Position numbers and translations under genes: made by a program
DNA from: Arenicellales bacterium
GTDB lineage: Bacteria; Pseudomonadota; Gammaproteobacteria; BMS3Bbin11
DNA length: 35,328 nucleotides
Direction of reading: 5' to 3'
Assembly (NCBI GenBank): GCA_029287915.1
Contig: JARFQE010000028.1
Location: 1 to 35,328 of the forward strand
Part shown: positions 16,708 to 26,417 of the stretch, one piece after another
Layout: every line of letters starts with the position of its first letter
Position numbering within the stretch: the stretch's first letter is position 1
Notes under the pieces: generated by a model
The model's database searches: none
Told to the model about the DNA's origin: nothing
What the model saw: the letters and a program-made list of their open reading frames with translations, nothing else

Positions 16708-17511
16708 TTAGTCAGCTTTGAGTGGTGTAAGCTTTATCTCAAACAGTTTCGGCCATAGTTTTCCCGTCACAAATAGTCGATCTCCCTCAGCATCGTAGGC
16801 AATGCCATTGAGGACATTCGCTTTTGAGTCAGGTGCATACTTTTGAAGCAGGCCATGCAGGTTTATCTTGCCGACCACGGCGCCTGATTGCGGAGCAATG
16901 ATCAGGATGTAGTCAGACAGCCAGATATTGGCAAAGATTTTTCCTTTTACCATCTCAAGTTCATTGAGATATTTTACAGGTAGACCAGACCTGGTCACCT
17001 GCAGTCTCCCTGTCACCTTCATGTCTGCCGCATCAAGAAAATGTAGAGATGAGGTGCCGTCACTTTTAATGAAATGGTTGTTGTGAAAGGTGAGTCCCCA
17101 CCCCTCACCGGGATAATAGAATGAACTCTCAAAAAGAAATAAGTCAGCATCATAGATAAATCCTTTACCGGCTTTCCAGGTCAGCTGTACCAGTTGACTA
17201 CCATTTGTCGCCAGGCCTTCAGCAAATACTTCATCGGCAACCAGGTATTTCTGAATAACCTTGCCGCTTTCCAGTTCAACTTTTCTCAGGCTGGAATGGC
17301 CATAGAGACCTGTACTTTCATATAGATAGCCATCTTTATAAAGCAGGCCCTGGGTAAATGCCGATGGGTCGTGAGGGTATACATTAACCACTTTGTAACT
17401 GTATTCCTCAATATCACTATCAAACAGATTACTGTTTAATTGTGTATCTGCTGATACAGTACTGAAACAACTCAGCAGAACTAAAGACAGGTATAGGTGT
17501 AATTTCAGCAA
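16708..17511 (-). CDS. Secreted glutaminyl-peptide cyclotransferase (plant-type glutamine cyclase)
   Basis: A 267-aa protein of the glutamine cyclotransferase family (five-bladed beta-propeller, as in papaya latex and Xanthomonas), which turns N-terminal glutamine into pyroglutamate. Family motifs include YPHDPSAFTQGLLY, LYESTGLYG, FAEGLA, LTWKAGKGFIYD and YLNELE, and NVLNGIAYD near the end. A cleavable signal peptide (LKLHLYLSLVLLSCFSTVSA) directs it to the periplasm or outside. The start is TTG at 17509-17511: no ATG or GTG exists in frame before the upstream stop at 17545, and AAGGG sits ten bases before the TTG. A slow start codon suggests low expression. It is divergent from the unknown gene at 17756. 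Confidence 0.9.
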   Translation of the reverse strand: MLKLHLYLSLVLLSCFSTVSADTQLNSNLFDSDIEEYSYKVVNVYPHDPSAFTQGLLYKDGYLYESTGLYGHSSLRKVELESGKVIQKYLVADEVFAEGLATNGSQLVQLTWKAGKGFIYDADLFLFESSFYYPGEGWGLTFHNNHFIKSDGTSSLHFLDAADMKVTGRLQVTRSGLPVKYLNELEMVKGKIFANIWLSDYILIIAPQSGAVVGKINLHGLLQKYAPDSKANVLNGIAYDAEGDRLFVTGKLWPKLFEIKLTPLKAD

Positions 17512-17755
17512 CAGGTAGATGCCCTTAAAAAAATAATGGATGTCTTATTTAAAAAATAATCATTGATTATAAATTACAGACTCTATATCTAATGGCAGCC
17601 CTTATAACTAACGAGACAGGTTTAGCTGAATGCAGTATTGTTTGCTAATCTCGCTGAATAACCTACTATATATGATAAAGAATGGGGGTTCACTTCAACA
17701 ACAATATTCAACAATAATCTATTAAATTAGAAGTGTTTTAATCGGGGGAAATAGG

Positions 17756-18400
17756 ATGATTGTATACTTTGATCTGCAGCCTGAATATCGGAAAAAGTTT
17801 GCTCAGCTGCTGGATAGCACAGAGGAAAATCTTGAGCCGTTTTTTAAAAGCCTGGAAAGTGAAGTAGCCTGGCACCTTGCTCTTGGAGGCCTGCGTGAGA
17901 GTGAGCTTAGTGATGAAGTTATACTTGCGCAGCTGAAAGATATCAACCATGCTGCTAAGGCGCTGGAACAGGCATTGGAAAACATGTCACCGGATGTTTA
18001 TGGCTGGTTGATTGATCATGCGCCAATCGGGCTGGACTACCAGATGCCTTTCAAGATGGTTAAAAAGCCACTGCCTGTCATCCGCTCCATGACGGGCAAG
18101 GCTGTAAATAAATTCCAGCGACGTGATACGACGGTACGCAGATCCAGCTCTGTTGATTTTATTCGCAAAATTGCTTCAAGCTGCGAAAAAACCTTTGGTA
18201 GCAAACCAGACCTGGAATCTGAACTCTTTTTTAATATTGTTCAGTTAATGTTCCAGTCACTGGGTATTAGTCCTGACAAAGACATTAAATCGCTGATAAA
18301 AGAAGCGACCTTGCCTCCTTCTCTGGCAGTGCCTGGCGAAGCAGCTAAAACGGCAAATTTCTCTGTGCCTGAAACCTACCTCAACACACAGAAACAATAA
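17756..18400 (+). CDS. Hypothetical soluble protein, unrecognised
   Basis: A 214-aa protein I do not recognise. It has no signal peptide, membrane segment or cysteine cluster (a single Cys near 142). The N-terminal half is mostly helical and acidic (FDLQPEYRKKFAQLLDSTEEN). A basic, Ser/Thr-rich stretch follows at about 110-130 (KFQRRDTTVRRSSS), then a second helical part and a Pro-containing tail. GGGGGA (17744-17749), six bases before the ATG, gives a strong ribosome binding site, and codon use is like its neighbours, so it is probably real. A candidate terminator follows immediately, making it monocistronic. The 244-bp AT-rich upstream region separates it from the divergent cyclase gene; no firm promoter was called there. 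Confidence 0.7.
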   Translation: MIVYFDLQPEYRKKFAQLLDSTEENLEPFFKSLESEVAWHLALGGLRESELSDEVILAQLKDINHAAKALEQALENMSPDVYGWLIDHAPIGLDYQMPFKMVKKPLPVIRSMTGKAVNKFQRRDTTVRRSSSVDFIRKIASSCEKTFGSKPDLESELFFNIVQLMFQSLGISPDKDIKSLIKEATLPPSLAVPGEAAKTANFSVPETYLNTQKQ

Positions 18401-18421
18401 CAGCAGTAAACTGCTTTATTG
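18396..18421 (+). terminator. Candidate intrinsic terminator of the 17756 gene
   Basis: AATAA-C-AGCAG, loop TAAA, CTGCT-TTATT: a ten-pair stem with one bulged C, ending in a T-rich arm and overlapping the stop codon. It is short and AT-rich at the base, so efficiency is uncertain. Confidence 0.4.
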
Positions 18422-18535
18422 CGGATACTTCTTATCCTGCAGCTGAACTGCTAGAATCCGCACCCTGTCTGTTTCAGCCAGGTACTAAAAGCTGTCTAAT
18501 TTTATATACATTCAATCTGCTGTAAGAAACCAAAT

Positions 18536-19634
18536 ATGGAAGACCTGAATCCTCTGCATAATCAACTCAAGGATATGAAAGGGCGCGTACAGTCCTTGAG
18601 GGGGTATCTTTGACTTCGACACAAAATCCGAGCAGTTAACCGAGATCCTGCGTGAACTGGAAAGCCCGGATGTCTGGAATGATCCGGACAGGGCACAGTC
18701 ACTGGGTCAGGAACGTGCCAGGCTGGAAGCGGTAGTTGATGTCATTCTAATGCTGGAAAACGGTATTGATGAATCAGCAGAACTGCTGGCGATGATTGAA
18801 GAGGAAAACGATGAGTCTATGCTCGAGGAAGTGCAGAGCGACCTGAATAGATTCGAGAAAAAACTCGAAGAACTCGAATTCCGACGTATGTTCTCAGGCA
18901 AGATGGATGCGAATAACGCCTGGATGGATATACAGGCAGGCTCTGGTGGTACTGAAGCACAGGACTGGGCAAATATGCTGCTCCGTATGTACTTGCGCTG
19001 GGGTGAGCGCCAGGGGCTGAAGACTGAATTGATGGAAGTGTCTGCTGGGGATGTAGCAGGCATCAAGAGTGCCACTATCAAGTATACCGGCGATTATGCC
19101 TTCGGTTATCTTCGTACCGAGACCGGCGTCCATCGTCTGGTTCGAAAATCCCCTTTTGACTCTGGCAACCGGCGACATACCTCATTTGCTTCTGTCTTTG
19201 TTTCGCCGCAGATTGACGAGAGTATCGATATTGAAATTAACCCCGCTGACCTGCGTATTGACACCTATCGTGCCAGTGGCGCCGGTGGTCAACATGTCAA
19301 CAAGACTGATTCAGCGGTACGCATTACCCATCTTCCTACCGGTGTCGTTGTACAATGCCAGAATGACCGTTCGCAACACCGTAACAAAGCACAGGCGATG
19401 GATATGTTGAAAGCGAGATTGTATGAACTGGAAATACAGAAGCAACAGGCAGATCAGCAGCAAGTGGAAGAAGCCAAGTCAGACATCGGATGGGGCAGCC
19501 AGATTCGATCATACGTGCTCGATGCATCACGCATCAAGGATCTGCGCACCGGAGTTGAGACAGGAAATGTGCAGGCGGTACTCGATGGGGACTTGAACCA
19601 GTTTATCGAGGCCAGTCTTAAGAGCGGACTTTAA
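18536..19634 (+). CDS. prfB: Peptide chain release factor 2, expressed by programmed +1 frameshift
   Basis: RF2 (365 aa after frameshifting, the length of the E. coli protein) ends translation at UGA and UAA. The first 25 codons ([14 protein letters not shown]...) run from the ATG at 18536 to an in-frame TGA at 18611-18613. Skipping T18611 continues with [13 protein letters not shown] in the frame that stops at 19634. The recoding signal AGGGGGTATCTTTGAC is textbook. The stop-recognition tripeptide SPF ([11 protein letters not shown]) and the catalytic GGQ ([12 protein letters not shown]) are present. Scarce RF2 lets ribosomes shift and make more RF2, so the gene autoregulates. lysS follows 78 bp later, a common gammaproteobacterial order. 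Confidence 0.97.
18599..18614 (+). promoter_or_regulatory. prfB +1 programmed frameshift site
   Basis: AGG GGG TAT CTT TGA C: an internal Shine-Dalgarno-like AGGGGG three bases before the slippery CTT, followed by the UGAC termination context that is poorly read. Peptidyl-tRNA-Leu slips from CUU to UUU and decoding resumes at GAC (18612). Confidence 0.95.
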
Positions 19635-19712
19635 AACATACTCTAATGCTATCAGGTCATCGAATGGCACTGGATAATATTAGATCAATTGAGATCGACA
19701 GGTTAAGGATTT

Positions 19713-21209
19713 ATGGAACAGGACCAAAATGAACAGATCAGATTACGCCGTGAAAAACTCACAGCAATGCGAGAAAATGGCGGCAACCCGTTTCCAAATG
19801 ATTTTCGTCGCAATACCATGGCGGCAGAAATTCTGGCCCGCTATGAAAACAAGGATAATGATGAACTTGAAGCTGAACCGGTTCGCGTAAAGGTCGCCGG
19901 GCGCATGATGTCTCGGCGCATCATGGGTAAAGCGAGCTTTGCTCATGTTGAGGATATGTCCGGGCGAATTCAGCTTTTTGTCCAGCGTGATTCGCTGCCG
20001 GAGGGTTTATATAATACCGGTTTCAAAAAATGGGATATCGGTGACATTATCGGTGTAGAGGGCGTATTGTTCCGAACAAAAACCGGTGAATTGAGTATCC
20101 GTGTTGATAGTATACAGTTACTGGTTAAATCATTAAGACCACTACCGGAAAAATACCATGGGCTGACTGACCAGGAGATGCGCTACCGTCAGCGATATGT
20201 TGACCTGATTATGAGCCAGGCCTCACGCGACAGCTTTCGCAAGCGTACAAGTATTATTTCACTAATTCGCGATTTTCTTGCTGAGCGGGATTTCCTTGAA
20301 GTAGAAACACCTATGATGCAGGCAGTACCGGGCGGGGCAGCAGCGCGTCCATTCAAAACCTTCCATAATGCACTCAATATAGATCTCTTTATGCGCATCG
20401 CACCGGAACTCTATCTGAAGCGTCTGGTGGTCGGTGGTTTTGAGCGCGTATTCGAGATCAACCGCAATTTTCGCAACGAGGGTTTAAGTACACGTCATAA
20501 CCCCGAATTTACCATGGTGGAATTCTATCAGGCCTATGCTGATTATCGCGATTTGATGGATCTGACGGAAAACATGTTGCGGCACATCACTGAAACTATT
20601 CAGAATGGTAATACGCTGGTCAGTTATCAGGGTGATGAATATGATTTCGGTAAACCATTTAGCCGTATGACGGTGAAGGAGGCTGTGCTTGAATATAACG
20701 ATGGATTGAGCGCAGAGCAGCTGGATGACAAGACAGCCTTATGGAGCTATGCCGAAGGTCTGCAGATCCCGTTACGTGACAGTTACGGGGTGGGTAAACT
20801 GCTGATCGAAATATTCGAAAAAACAGTTGAGCATCAGTTGAAGGATCCTACCTTTATCACCGCTTACCCGGTAGAAGTCTCTCCGCTTTCACGACGCAAT
20901 GATGCCGACCCGAGTGTCACCGATCGCTTTGAACTGTTTATCGGCGGACGCGAAATCGCCAATGGATTCTCGGAACTGAATGATCCGGAAGACCAGGCAG
21001 AGCGTTTCCGCCATCAGCTGAAACAAAAGGACGAAGGCGATGAAGAGGCGATGTCCTATGATGCCGATTACATCCGTGCCCTGGAACACGGCATGCCACC
21101 AACAGCAGGCGAGGGCATAGGTATTGATCGTCTGGTCATGCTGTTGACCGATAGTCCCTCGATACGTGATGTGCTGTTGTTCCCGCATATGCGGCCCGAG
21201 GCGGAATGA
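19713..21209 (+). CDS. lysS: Lysyl-tRNA synthetase, class II
   Basis: A 498-aa class II enzyme charging tRNA-Lys. The N-terminal OB-fold anticodon-binding domain (about 55-145) includes [18 protein letters not shown] and GDIIGVEG. Catalytic motifs are motif 1 ([10 protein letters not shown]), motif 2 ([20 protein letters not shown]) and motif 3 ([13 protein letters not shown], about 466-478), near the C-terminal FPHMRPE. Length matches E. coli LysS (505 aa). TAAGGA precedes the ATG. Its stop overlaps the permease start (ATGA), so lysS and the Lol genes are probably co-transcribed. Confidence 0.97.
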   Translation: MEQDQNEQIRLRREKLTAMRENGGNPFPNDFRRNTMAAEILARYENKDNDELEAEPVRVKVAGRMMSRRIMGKASFAHVEDMSGRIQLFVQRDSLPEGLYNTGFKKWDIGDIIGVEGVLFRTKTGELSIRVDSIQLLVKSLRPLPEKYHGLTDQEMRYRQRYVDLIMSQASRDSFRKRTSIISLIRDFLAERDFLEVETPMMQAVPGGAAARPFKTFHNALNIDLFMRIAPELYLKRLVVGGFERVFEINRNFRNEGLSTRHNPEFTMVEFYQAYADYRDLMDLTENMLRHITETIQNGNTLVSYQGDEYDFGKPFSRMTVKEAVLEYNDGLSAEQLDDKTALWSYAEGLQIPLRDSYGVGKLLIEIFEKTVEHQLKDPTFITAYPVEVSPLSRRNDADPSVTDRFELFIGGREIANGFSELNDPEDQAERFRHQLKQKDEGDEEAMSYDADYIRALEHGMPPTAGEGIGIDRLVMLLTDSPSIRDVLLFPHMRPEAE

Positions 21210-22453
21210 TCCACCCGCTGGAACTCTTCATTGGTTTACGTTACACGCGTGCCAAACGGCGCAATCATTTCATTTCATTTATTTCTCTTGCCTCGATGCT
21301 GGGCACGGCTCTGGGTGTCACTGCGCTGATCACGGTGCTGTCGGTGATGAATGGTTTTGGAGAAGAGCTGAGAAGCAGGATCCTCTCTGTTGCTGCCCAT
21401 GTCACGGTGACGGGTTATGGCGGGGATTTGAGTGACTGGCAGTCTGTGCAGAACAAAGTGGTCACCAATAAGGAGGTGCTTGGCAGTGCACCTTATGTGC
21501 TGGCTCAGGGTCTGCTGACAGCGCATGGCAAGAGCAGTGGTGTGATGGTGCGCGGGGTATTACCGGTAGAAGAAGCTTCTGTTTCCAGTCTGGGCGAGAA
21601 TATGAAAGGTGGCAAAATTGAGGACCTTGCTGCGGGTGAATACCGTATCATCCTCGGACAGGAGCTGGCCTTCTCGCTGGGTGTATGGGTTGGGGATAAA
21701 GTGACACTGATGGCACCACAGGCATCGGTAACAGCCGCCGGCATCCTTCCTCGTATGAAACGCTTTACTATTGCTGGCGTGTTCGAGGCAGGGATGTACG
21801 AATACGATAGTGGTCTGGTGTTGATTGCTATGGCAGATGCGCAAACCCTATACCGACAGGGTGACGAGGTATCCGGCCTGCGACTGAAGCTGGCTGAAAT
21901 AGACGATGCCCCTCTTTTCTCTCTCGGACTCGCTGAACAGCTGGGACCTGACTATCGGATAAGAAACTGGACTCAGGAACATGTCAGCTTTTTCCGTGCC
22001 CTGAAGATTGAGAAAAATGTCATGTTTGTCATACTGATGCTGATAGTCGCCGTGGCAGCCTTCAACCTGGTCTCCACGCTGGTGATGGTGGTGACTGATA
22101 AACAGGCGGATATTGCCATTCTGCGTACACTGGGCATGAGTCCACGCAATATAATGTCCGTTTTTGTCTATCAGGGGACGATAATCGGTTTTGTAGGTAC
22201 CTTGCTGGGGCTTGCTGGCGGTATTGCCCTAGCATTAAATGTATCATCTATCGTCAGCGCCATTGAGGGGTTTTTCCAGATTCAGTTTATGCCGGCTGAC
22301 CTGTATTACATCTCCAGTTTTCCTTCCCGTCTGGATTGGCATGACGTCGCTGTTATCGGTGCGCTGTCATTTATCATGTCTATTCTGGCGACTCTTTATC
22401 CTGCCTGGCGTGCATCCAGAACCATGCCGGCGGAAGCCCTGCGTTATGAGTGA
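21206..22453 (+). CDS. lolC: Lipoprotein-releasing ABC permease, LolC/LolE family
   Basis: A 415-aa inner-membrane subunit of the Lol transporter, which extracts mature lipoproteins from the inner membrane for LolA. The start [23 protein letters not shown] is typical. TM1 is at about 22-48, a large periplasmic MacB-like domain covers about 50-265, and three TM segments of an FtsX-like domain lie at about 270-400, with [19 protein letters not shown] as coupling helix. Only one permease gene is present: lolD follows, and the next gene is a DUF2062 gene on the other strand, not lolE. A single permease may act as a homodimer (LolF-type); otherwise lolE is elsewhere. The symbol marks the family, not a proven LolC. 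Confidence 0.9.
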   Translation: MIHPLELFIGLRYTRAKRRNHFISFISLASMLGTALGVTALITVLSVMNGFGEELRSRILSVAAHVTVTGYGGDLSDWQSVQNKVVTNKEVLGSAPYVLAQGLLTAHGKSSGVMVRGVLPVEEASVSSLGENMKGGKIEDLAAGEYRIILGQELAFSLGVWVGDKVTLMAPQASVTAAGILPRMKRFTIAGVFEAGMYEYDSGLVLIAMADAQTLYRQGDEVSGLRLKLAEIDDAPLFSLGLAEQLGPDYRIRNWTQEHVSFFRALKIEKNVMFVILMLIVAVAAFNLVSTLVMVVTDKQADIAILRTLGMSPRNIMSVFVYQGTIIGFVGTLLGLAGGIALALNVSSIVSAIEGFFQIQFMPADLYYISSFPSRLDWHDVAVIGALSFIMSILATLYPAWRASRTMPAEALRYE

Positions 22454-22459
22454 TGCAGC

Positions 22460-23161
22460 ATGAATGAAAAAATTGATGGCAACACCGTACTCGAGTGCAC
22501 AGATCTGCATCGTACGTTTTCGCAGGGACCGGAAGATGTCACTGTGCTGAGGGGCGTAACTTTCTCGGTAACCGCAGGTGAACAGGTGGCCATCATAGGA
22601 AGTTCCGGGTCAGGCAAAAGCACCCTGTTGCATCTGCTTGGTGGCCTGGATGAACCTACATCAGGTACAGTCACCGTTGATGGCAAAAACATCAACTCAC
22701 TGAACCAGGCAGAACGTGGCCAGTTACGTAATCGCAGCCTGGGATTTGTCTACCAGTTTCATCACCTGTTACCAGAGTTCACAGCACAGGAAAATGTTGC
22801 AATGCCTCTGCTTATACGCCGTTTAGATAGTAAACGGGCGATGCAGCAGGCAGCTGAGATTCTTGGCCGTGTTGGCCTTTCACATCGACTGGATCACAAA
22901 CCCGGTGAACTATCCGGTGGGGAACGCCAGCGCGCAGCACTGGCGCGAGCTATGGTCACTAGACCGTTGTGCATACTGGCCGATGAGCCAACGGGCAACC
23001 TCGATCGACGGATGGCTGAATCAGTCTATTCGTTGATGCTGGAAATGAATGAAGAAAATGGCACCGCTTTTGTGATTGTCACCCATGACCAGCGCCTGGC
23101 AGAAAGCACGAGCCGGATCTGCACCCTCGAAGATGGGATTCTTAACGAAGTTTCAAGTTAG
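22460..23161 (+). CDS. lolD: Lipoprotein-releasing ABC transporter ATPase LolD
   Basis: A 233-aa ATPase that drives lipoprotein release with the permease upstream (6 bp gap). Motifs are Walker [11 protein letters not shown]-loop region [21 protein letters not shown] (a LolD hallmark), signature [15 protein letters not shown], Walker [14 protein letters not shown] and the switch His in VTHDQ. Length matches the family. GAGTGA upstream serves as ribosome binding site. It converges on the DUF2062 gene; no convincing terminator is seen in the 97 bp between them. Confidence 0.95.
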   Translation: MNEKIDGNTVLECTDLHRTFSQGPEDVTVLRGVTFSVTAGEQVAIIGSSGSGKSTLLHLLGGLDEPTSGTVTVDGKNINSLNQAERGQLRNRSLGFVYQFHHLLPEFTAQENVAMPLLIRRLDSKRAMQQAAEILGRVGLSHRLDHKPGELSGGERQRAALARAMVTRPLCILADEPTGNLDRRMAESVYSLMLEMNEENGTAFVIVTHDQRLAESTSRICTLEDGILNEVSS

Positions 23162-23258
23162 AAATTTCAGCTTGCAGGATCCAAAGATTCTTTATAATTC
23201 TGTTTTCCCATGAGTTTCGAGTTTGTGCTTATCACCCATGAAATTTGCGGCTGCATCT

Positions 23259-23792
23259 TTATTTGACTTCTAAATCACCGGGATGGCAAATTTTTTCTTT
23301 ACGGTTCCGGCGTTGCTGCCAGTTGCGTACCGCATATAAACGCCACAACGCTCTCGACAGCAGATAGCCAGTCAGTGCAAGCAGGCTTCCAAGGATTAAT
23401 GAACCCAGCCATAAGGGGACAACCTGGGACATCAGCCAGCTCATTGTCATATCGTCAAAGCTGACGGTTTTCATGCCTAGTATCCTGGCTCCCAGTAAAT
23501 AAGCGGCACCATATAGTGGAACCCAGGTAAACGGGTTCGAGATCCAGACTAAGGTAACCGAGATGGGCAGGTTAACTCTAAAAAGTATCGCCATCATTGC
23601 TGCAACAAGCATCTCCAGTGGCATTGGTAAATAGGCACAGAACAGCCCAATGGCAACCGCACCGGAAACAGTCCGTCGATTGAGGTGCCAAAGACAGGGG
23701 TGATGAAGAAAACGCTTGAAATGCCGCAGCTGTGATGTTTCATGGAAACTACTGCGGTCAGGGAGGTAGCGCTTAATCAATCTTCTTGGCAT
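23259..23792 (-). CDS. DUF2062 inner membrane protein
   Basis: A 177-aa membrane protein of the DUF2062 family; its function is unknown. A basic N-terminus (MPRRLIKRYLP) is followed by hydrophobic spans at about 43-72, 78-104 and 120-150. The family signature VWISNPFTWVPLYGAAY (82-98) is present, and the basic tail NWQQRRNRKEK should be cytoplasmic. It lies between lolD and comEC as in Pseudomonas-type gene order but on the opposite strand. The 161-bp region before its start, shared with comEC, is AT-rich with no confident promoter. Confidence 0.88.
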   Translation of the reverse strand: MPRRLIKRYLPDRSSFHETSQLRHFKRFLHHPCLWHLNRRTVSGAVAIGLFCAYLPMPLEMLVAAMMAILFRVNLPISVTLVWISNPFTWVPLYGAAYLLGARILGMKTVSFDDMTMSWLMSQVVPLWLGSLILGSLLALTGYLLSRALWRLYAVRNWQQRRNRKEKICHPGDLEVK

Positions 23793-23953
23793 AAGATTAA
23801 GTATATCACCCAGTTTTTAGCTTTCACGTAAATATAAAAATTTTATTCAGTATTTTGCGCAAGTAAACTGCTATGGTTATTCATTTTTTCACTTGCTTTA
23901 TGATCAGTTTAGACTTTTAATCTTAGTCACTTAAACGGATATTTAAATTCTCG

Positions 23954-26374
23954 ATGCAGGCAAGGATGCCACGCACCACTTCGTCACGACTTCCCTTATG
24001 CGCCATTACATTGCTGGCTGGTGCAGATGTTCTGCTTTCTCTGCCAGCACTAGATATTGCGTGGTTTCTACTTGCTGCTTTGCCTGCACTATTGCTGCTG
24101 CTGATAGTAAAAAAATGGCGTCTTGCTGTTGTTTTCTTTCTGGCAGGATTTGCCTGGTCAGGCCTTTTTACCGGCCAGCAACTGGCAACGTCCCTGCCGC
24201 TGACGGCGGCAGGCAGTGTTATCACGGTGGATGGACATATTGAGGGTTTGCCCGAGAAAGAAGGACGCGTGGTTCGTTTTAACCTGAATGTGTTTCGCTC
24301 AGATCAGGTAGACGGAAAACAGGTAAAGGGTAGAATTCGTGTCAGTGATTACCGCAGGCAATCTATCGACCCGCAACCCGGAGAAGCATGGCGGCTGTTG
24401 TTACGAGTAAAGCCTGCCCATGGTTTCGCCAATCCCGCTGGTTTTGATTATGAGAAATGGTTGTTCAATCAGAGAGTCGTTGCCACCGCCTATATTCGCA
24501 ACAGTAAGACTGATCGTGCTACCGATGCCCAGGTCAATCATCGACTACCTGAGTTAGACCAGGCTGCCATCATCGATCATTTACGGCTTCAACTAGCCCG
24601 TCAGATAAAAAAAAGCCTGTCCGACTCCCGTTTCAGCGGCATCATAACGGCGCTGGCCACAGGTGATCGTCGTGCGATCAGTTCACAGCAATGGGCAGTG
24701 TTGCAAAAAACGGGGACAGCACACCTGATGGCTATATCCGGTCTGCATGTTGGACTGGTGGCCGGAATTGCATTTTTTCTGTTTCGCTTGCTCTGGTCCC
24801 GGGTTCCCGGCCTGCCGCTGAGATACCCGGCATATAAGGCAGCTGCACTCGCTGCTTTACTGTTTGCTTTTTTTTACAGCCTGATGGCCGGCTTTTCACT
24901 CCCTACCCAGCGCGCACTATTGATGCTGACACTGCTCAGCATAACGATAGTCACGGACAGGCGGGTTCGGCCGCTGGACATTTTGTCACTGACCCTGATA
25001 GTAGTTCTGGTGTTTGACCCTTTGTCGATATTATCTGCCGGTTTCTGGTTGTCATTTAGTGCGGTGGCGATCATTTTATATGCATTGTTGCATCGAAAGC
25101 CGCAGCATAGCTGGCAATGGAATAGTGTATCAAAGACCTTGCGTCTGCAATGGAAGCTATCATTAATGATGGCACCGGTAACGCTGTTATTTTTTCAGCA
25201 GATACCCGTTGCAGGTCCTGTTGCCAATCTTATCGCCATACCGGTTGTAGCGTTTCTGATTGTGCCACTGGTGCTGATAGCAAGTTTATTATTTCTAATC
25301 TTCGGTAGCGGGTATTTAGAACAGCAGTTGTTCCAGCTGGCAGACTTCGTGTTACAACGACTCTGGTCATTTCTGGATAGTTTGGCAGTGACGGCAGAGA
25401 CCCTGCCATTTTCGCCGTCTTATTCTATCGTCGCTGTGACAGGGGTTTTCTTTACCATGCTGATAATTATGCTGCCGTCCGGACTTAACAGCAGAAAACT
25501 GGTGCTGGTAGGACTGCTGGCGTTTTTCTTCCCTTCACAGAATGACATCCGGCAGGGTGAATTCAGTGTCATTCTGCTTGATGTTGGTCAAGGGCTGTCT
25601 GCCATTATCAGGACTGAGCGGCACACCTTGTTATTCGATGCTGGTGCTCGCTTCAGTAAACACTTCAATGCCGGTGATGCCGTTGTTGTTCCTGTTCTGA
25701 AATCCCTGTCTGTCGATAAACTGGATACTCTAATAATCTCGCACGGTGACAATGATCATCGTGGTGGAGCAGCAGCTATACTGACGGCAATGGATGTGAA
25801 ACAGGTGCTCAGTAATGAAAAGATAACAGCCGATAATGTGGGCGCCTGCCTGGCGGGCAAGCAATGGCAATGGGACGGGGTATCATTCACGATTTTGCAC
25901 CCAGCTGAAAGCATCAGGGGAGCCGGCAACAATACCTCCTGTGTTTTACATGTGCGATCACCATACGGGTCGATATTATTACCTGCTGATATCGAAAAAG
26001 AGGCTGAAAATGAAATTGTTTCACGCTACTCAGCTGTACTGCATTCCAATATTCTGGTCGCTCCACACCATGGCAGCAATACATCATCGAGCGAGGATTT
26101 TATAGATGCAGTTGCACCAGAACTGGTATTGTTTCCAGCAGGCTGGATGAACCGCTATCATCATCCTGCGAAGCTGGTAACGCAGAGACTGGCAGAAAGA
26201 GGGATAGAGAGCAGGGTAACGGGCGATTGTGGTGCAATCATCGTATGGGCACAGCAGCGAGGTATAAGCGTCGAGTCCTGGCGCCTGTCAAACAGGAAGC
26301 TATGGGATCGTACAGAAACCGCAGTGAAGTGCAGGAAATTGGTCCTGGGACTTCCTGAAAACCCCGCTCTTTGA
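23954..26374 (+). CDS. comEC: ComEC/Rec2 DNA-uptake channel
   Basis: An 806-aa inner-membrane protein that carries single-stranded DNA into the cytoplasm during natural transformation. It has N-terminal TM helices with a soluble DUF4131/OB-like domain (about 70-200), the competence domain with many TM segments (about 220-520, including HLMAISGLHVGLVAGI), and a C-terminal metallo-beta-lactamase-like domain (about 530-760) starting LLDVGQGLSAII. That domain keeps the metal motif SHGDNDHRGG (596-605) and VAPHHGSN. Length and all three domains are complete. The start is either 23954 or Met6 at 23969; neither has a strong ribosome binding site. ExbB/ExbD genes follow on the same strand 43 bp later. 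Confidence 0.93.
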   Translation: MQARMPRTTSSRLPLCAITLLAGADVLLSLPALDIAWFLLAALPALLLLLIVKKWRLAVVFFLAGFAWSGLFTGQQLATSLPLTAAGSVITVDGHIEGLPEKEGRVVRFNLNVFRSDQVDGKQVKGRIRVSDYRRQSIDPQPGEAWRLLLRVKPAHGFANPAGFDYEKWLFNQRVVATAYIRNSKTDRATDAQVNHRLPELDQAAIIDHLRLQLARQIKKSLSDSRFSGIITALATGDRRAISSQQWAVLQKTGTAHLMAISGLHVGLVAGIAFFLFRLLWSRVPGLPLRYPAYKAAALAALLFAFFYSLMAGFSLPTQRALLMLTLLSITIVTDRRVRPLDILSLTLIVVLVFDPLSILSAGFWLSFSAVAIILYALLHRKPQHSWQWNSVSKTLRLQWKLSLMMAPVTLLFFQQIPVAGPVANLIAIPVVAFLIVPLVLIASLLFLIFGSGYLEQQLFQLADFVLQRLWSFLDSLAVTAETLPFSPSYSIVAVTGVFFTMLIIMLPSGLNSRKLVLVGLLAFFFPSQNDIRQGEFSVILLDVGQGLSAIIRTERHTLLFDAGARFSKHFNAGDAVVVPVLKSLSVDKLDTLIISHGDNDHRGGAAAILTAMDVKQVLSNEKITADNVGACLAGKQWQWDGVSFTILHPAESIRGAGNNTSCVLHVRSPYGSILLPADIEKEAENEIVSRYSAVLHSNILVAPHHGSNTSSSEDFIDAVAPELVLFPAGWMNRYHHPAKLVTQRLAERGIESRVTGDCGAIIVWAQQRGISVESWRLSNRKLWDRTETAVKCRKLVLGLPENPAL

Positions 26375-26417
26375 TACATTAACGTGCTGTTCAAATATCT
26401 TTCCGGATGTAACCATA

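Noticed and set aside
18536-18613. prfB as a frameshifted pseudogene
   Set aside because: The in-frame TGA sits in the exact programmed frameshift signal and the rest of RF2 is intact with SPF and GGQ.
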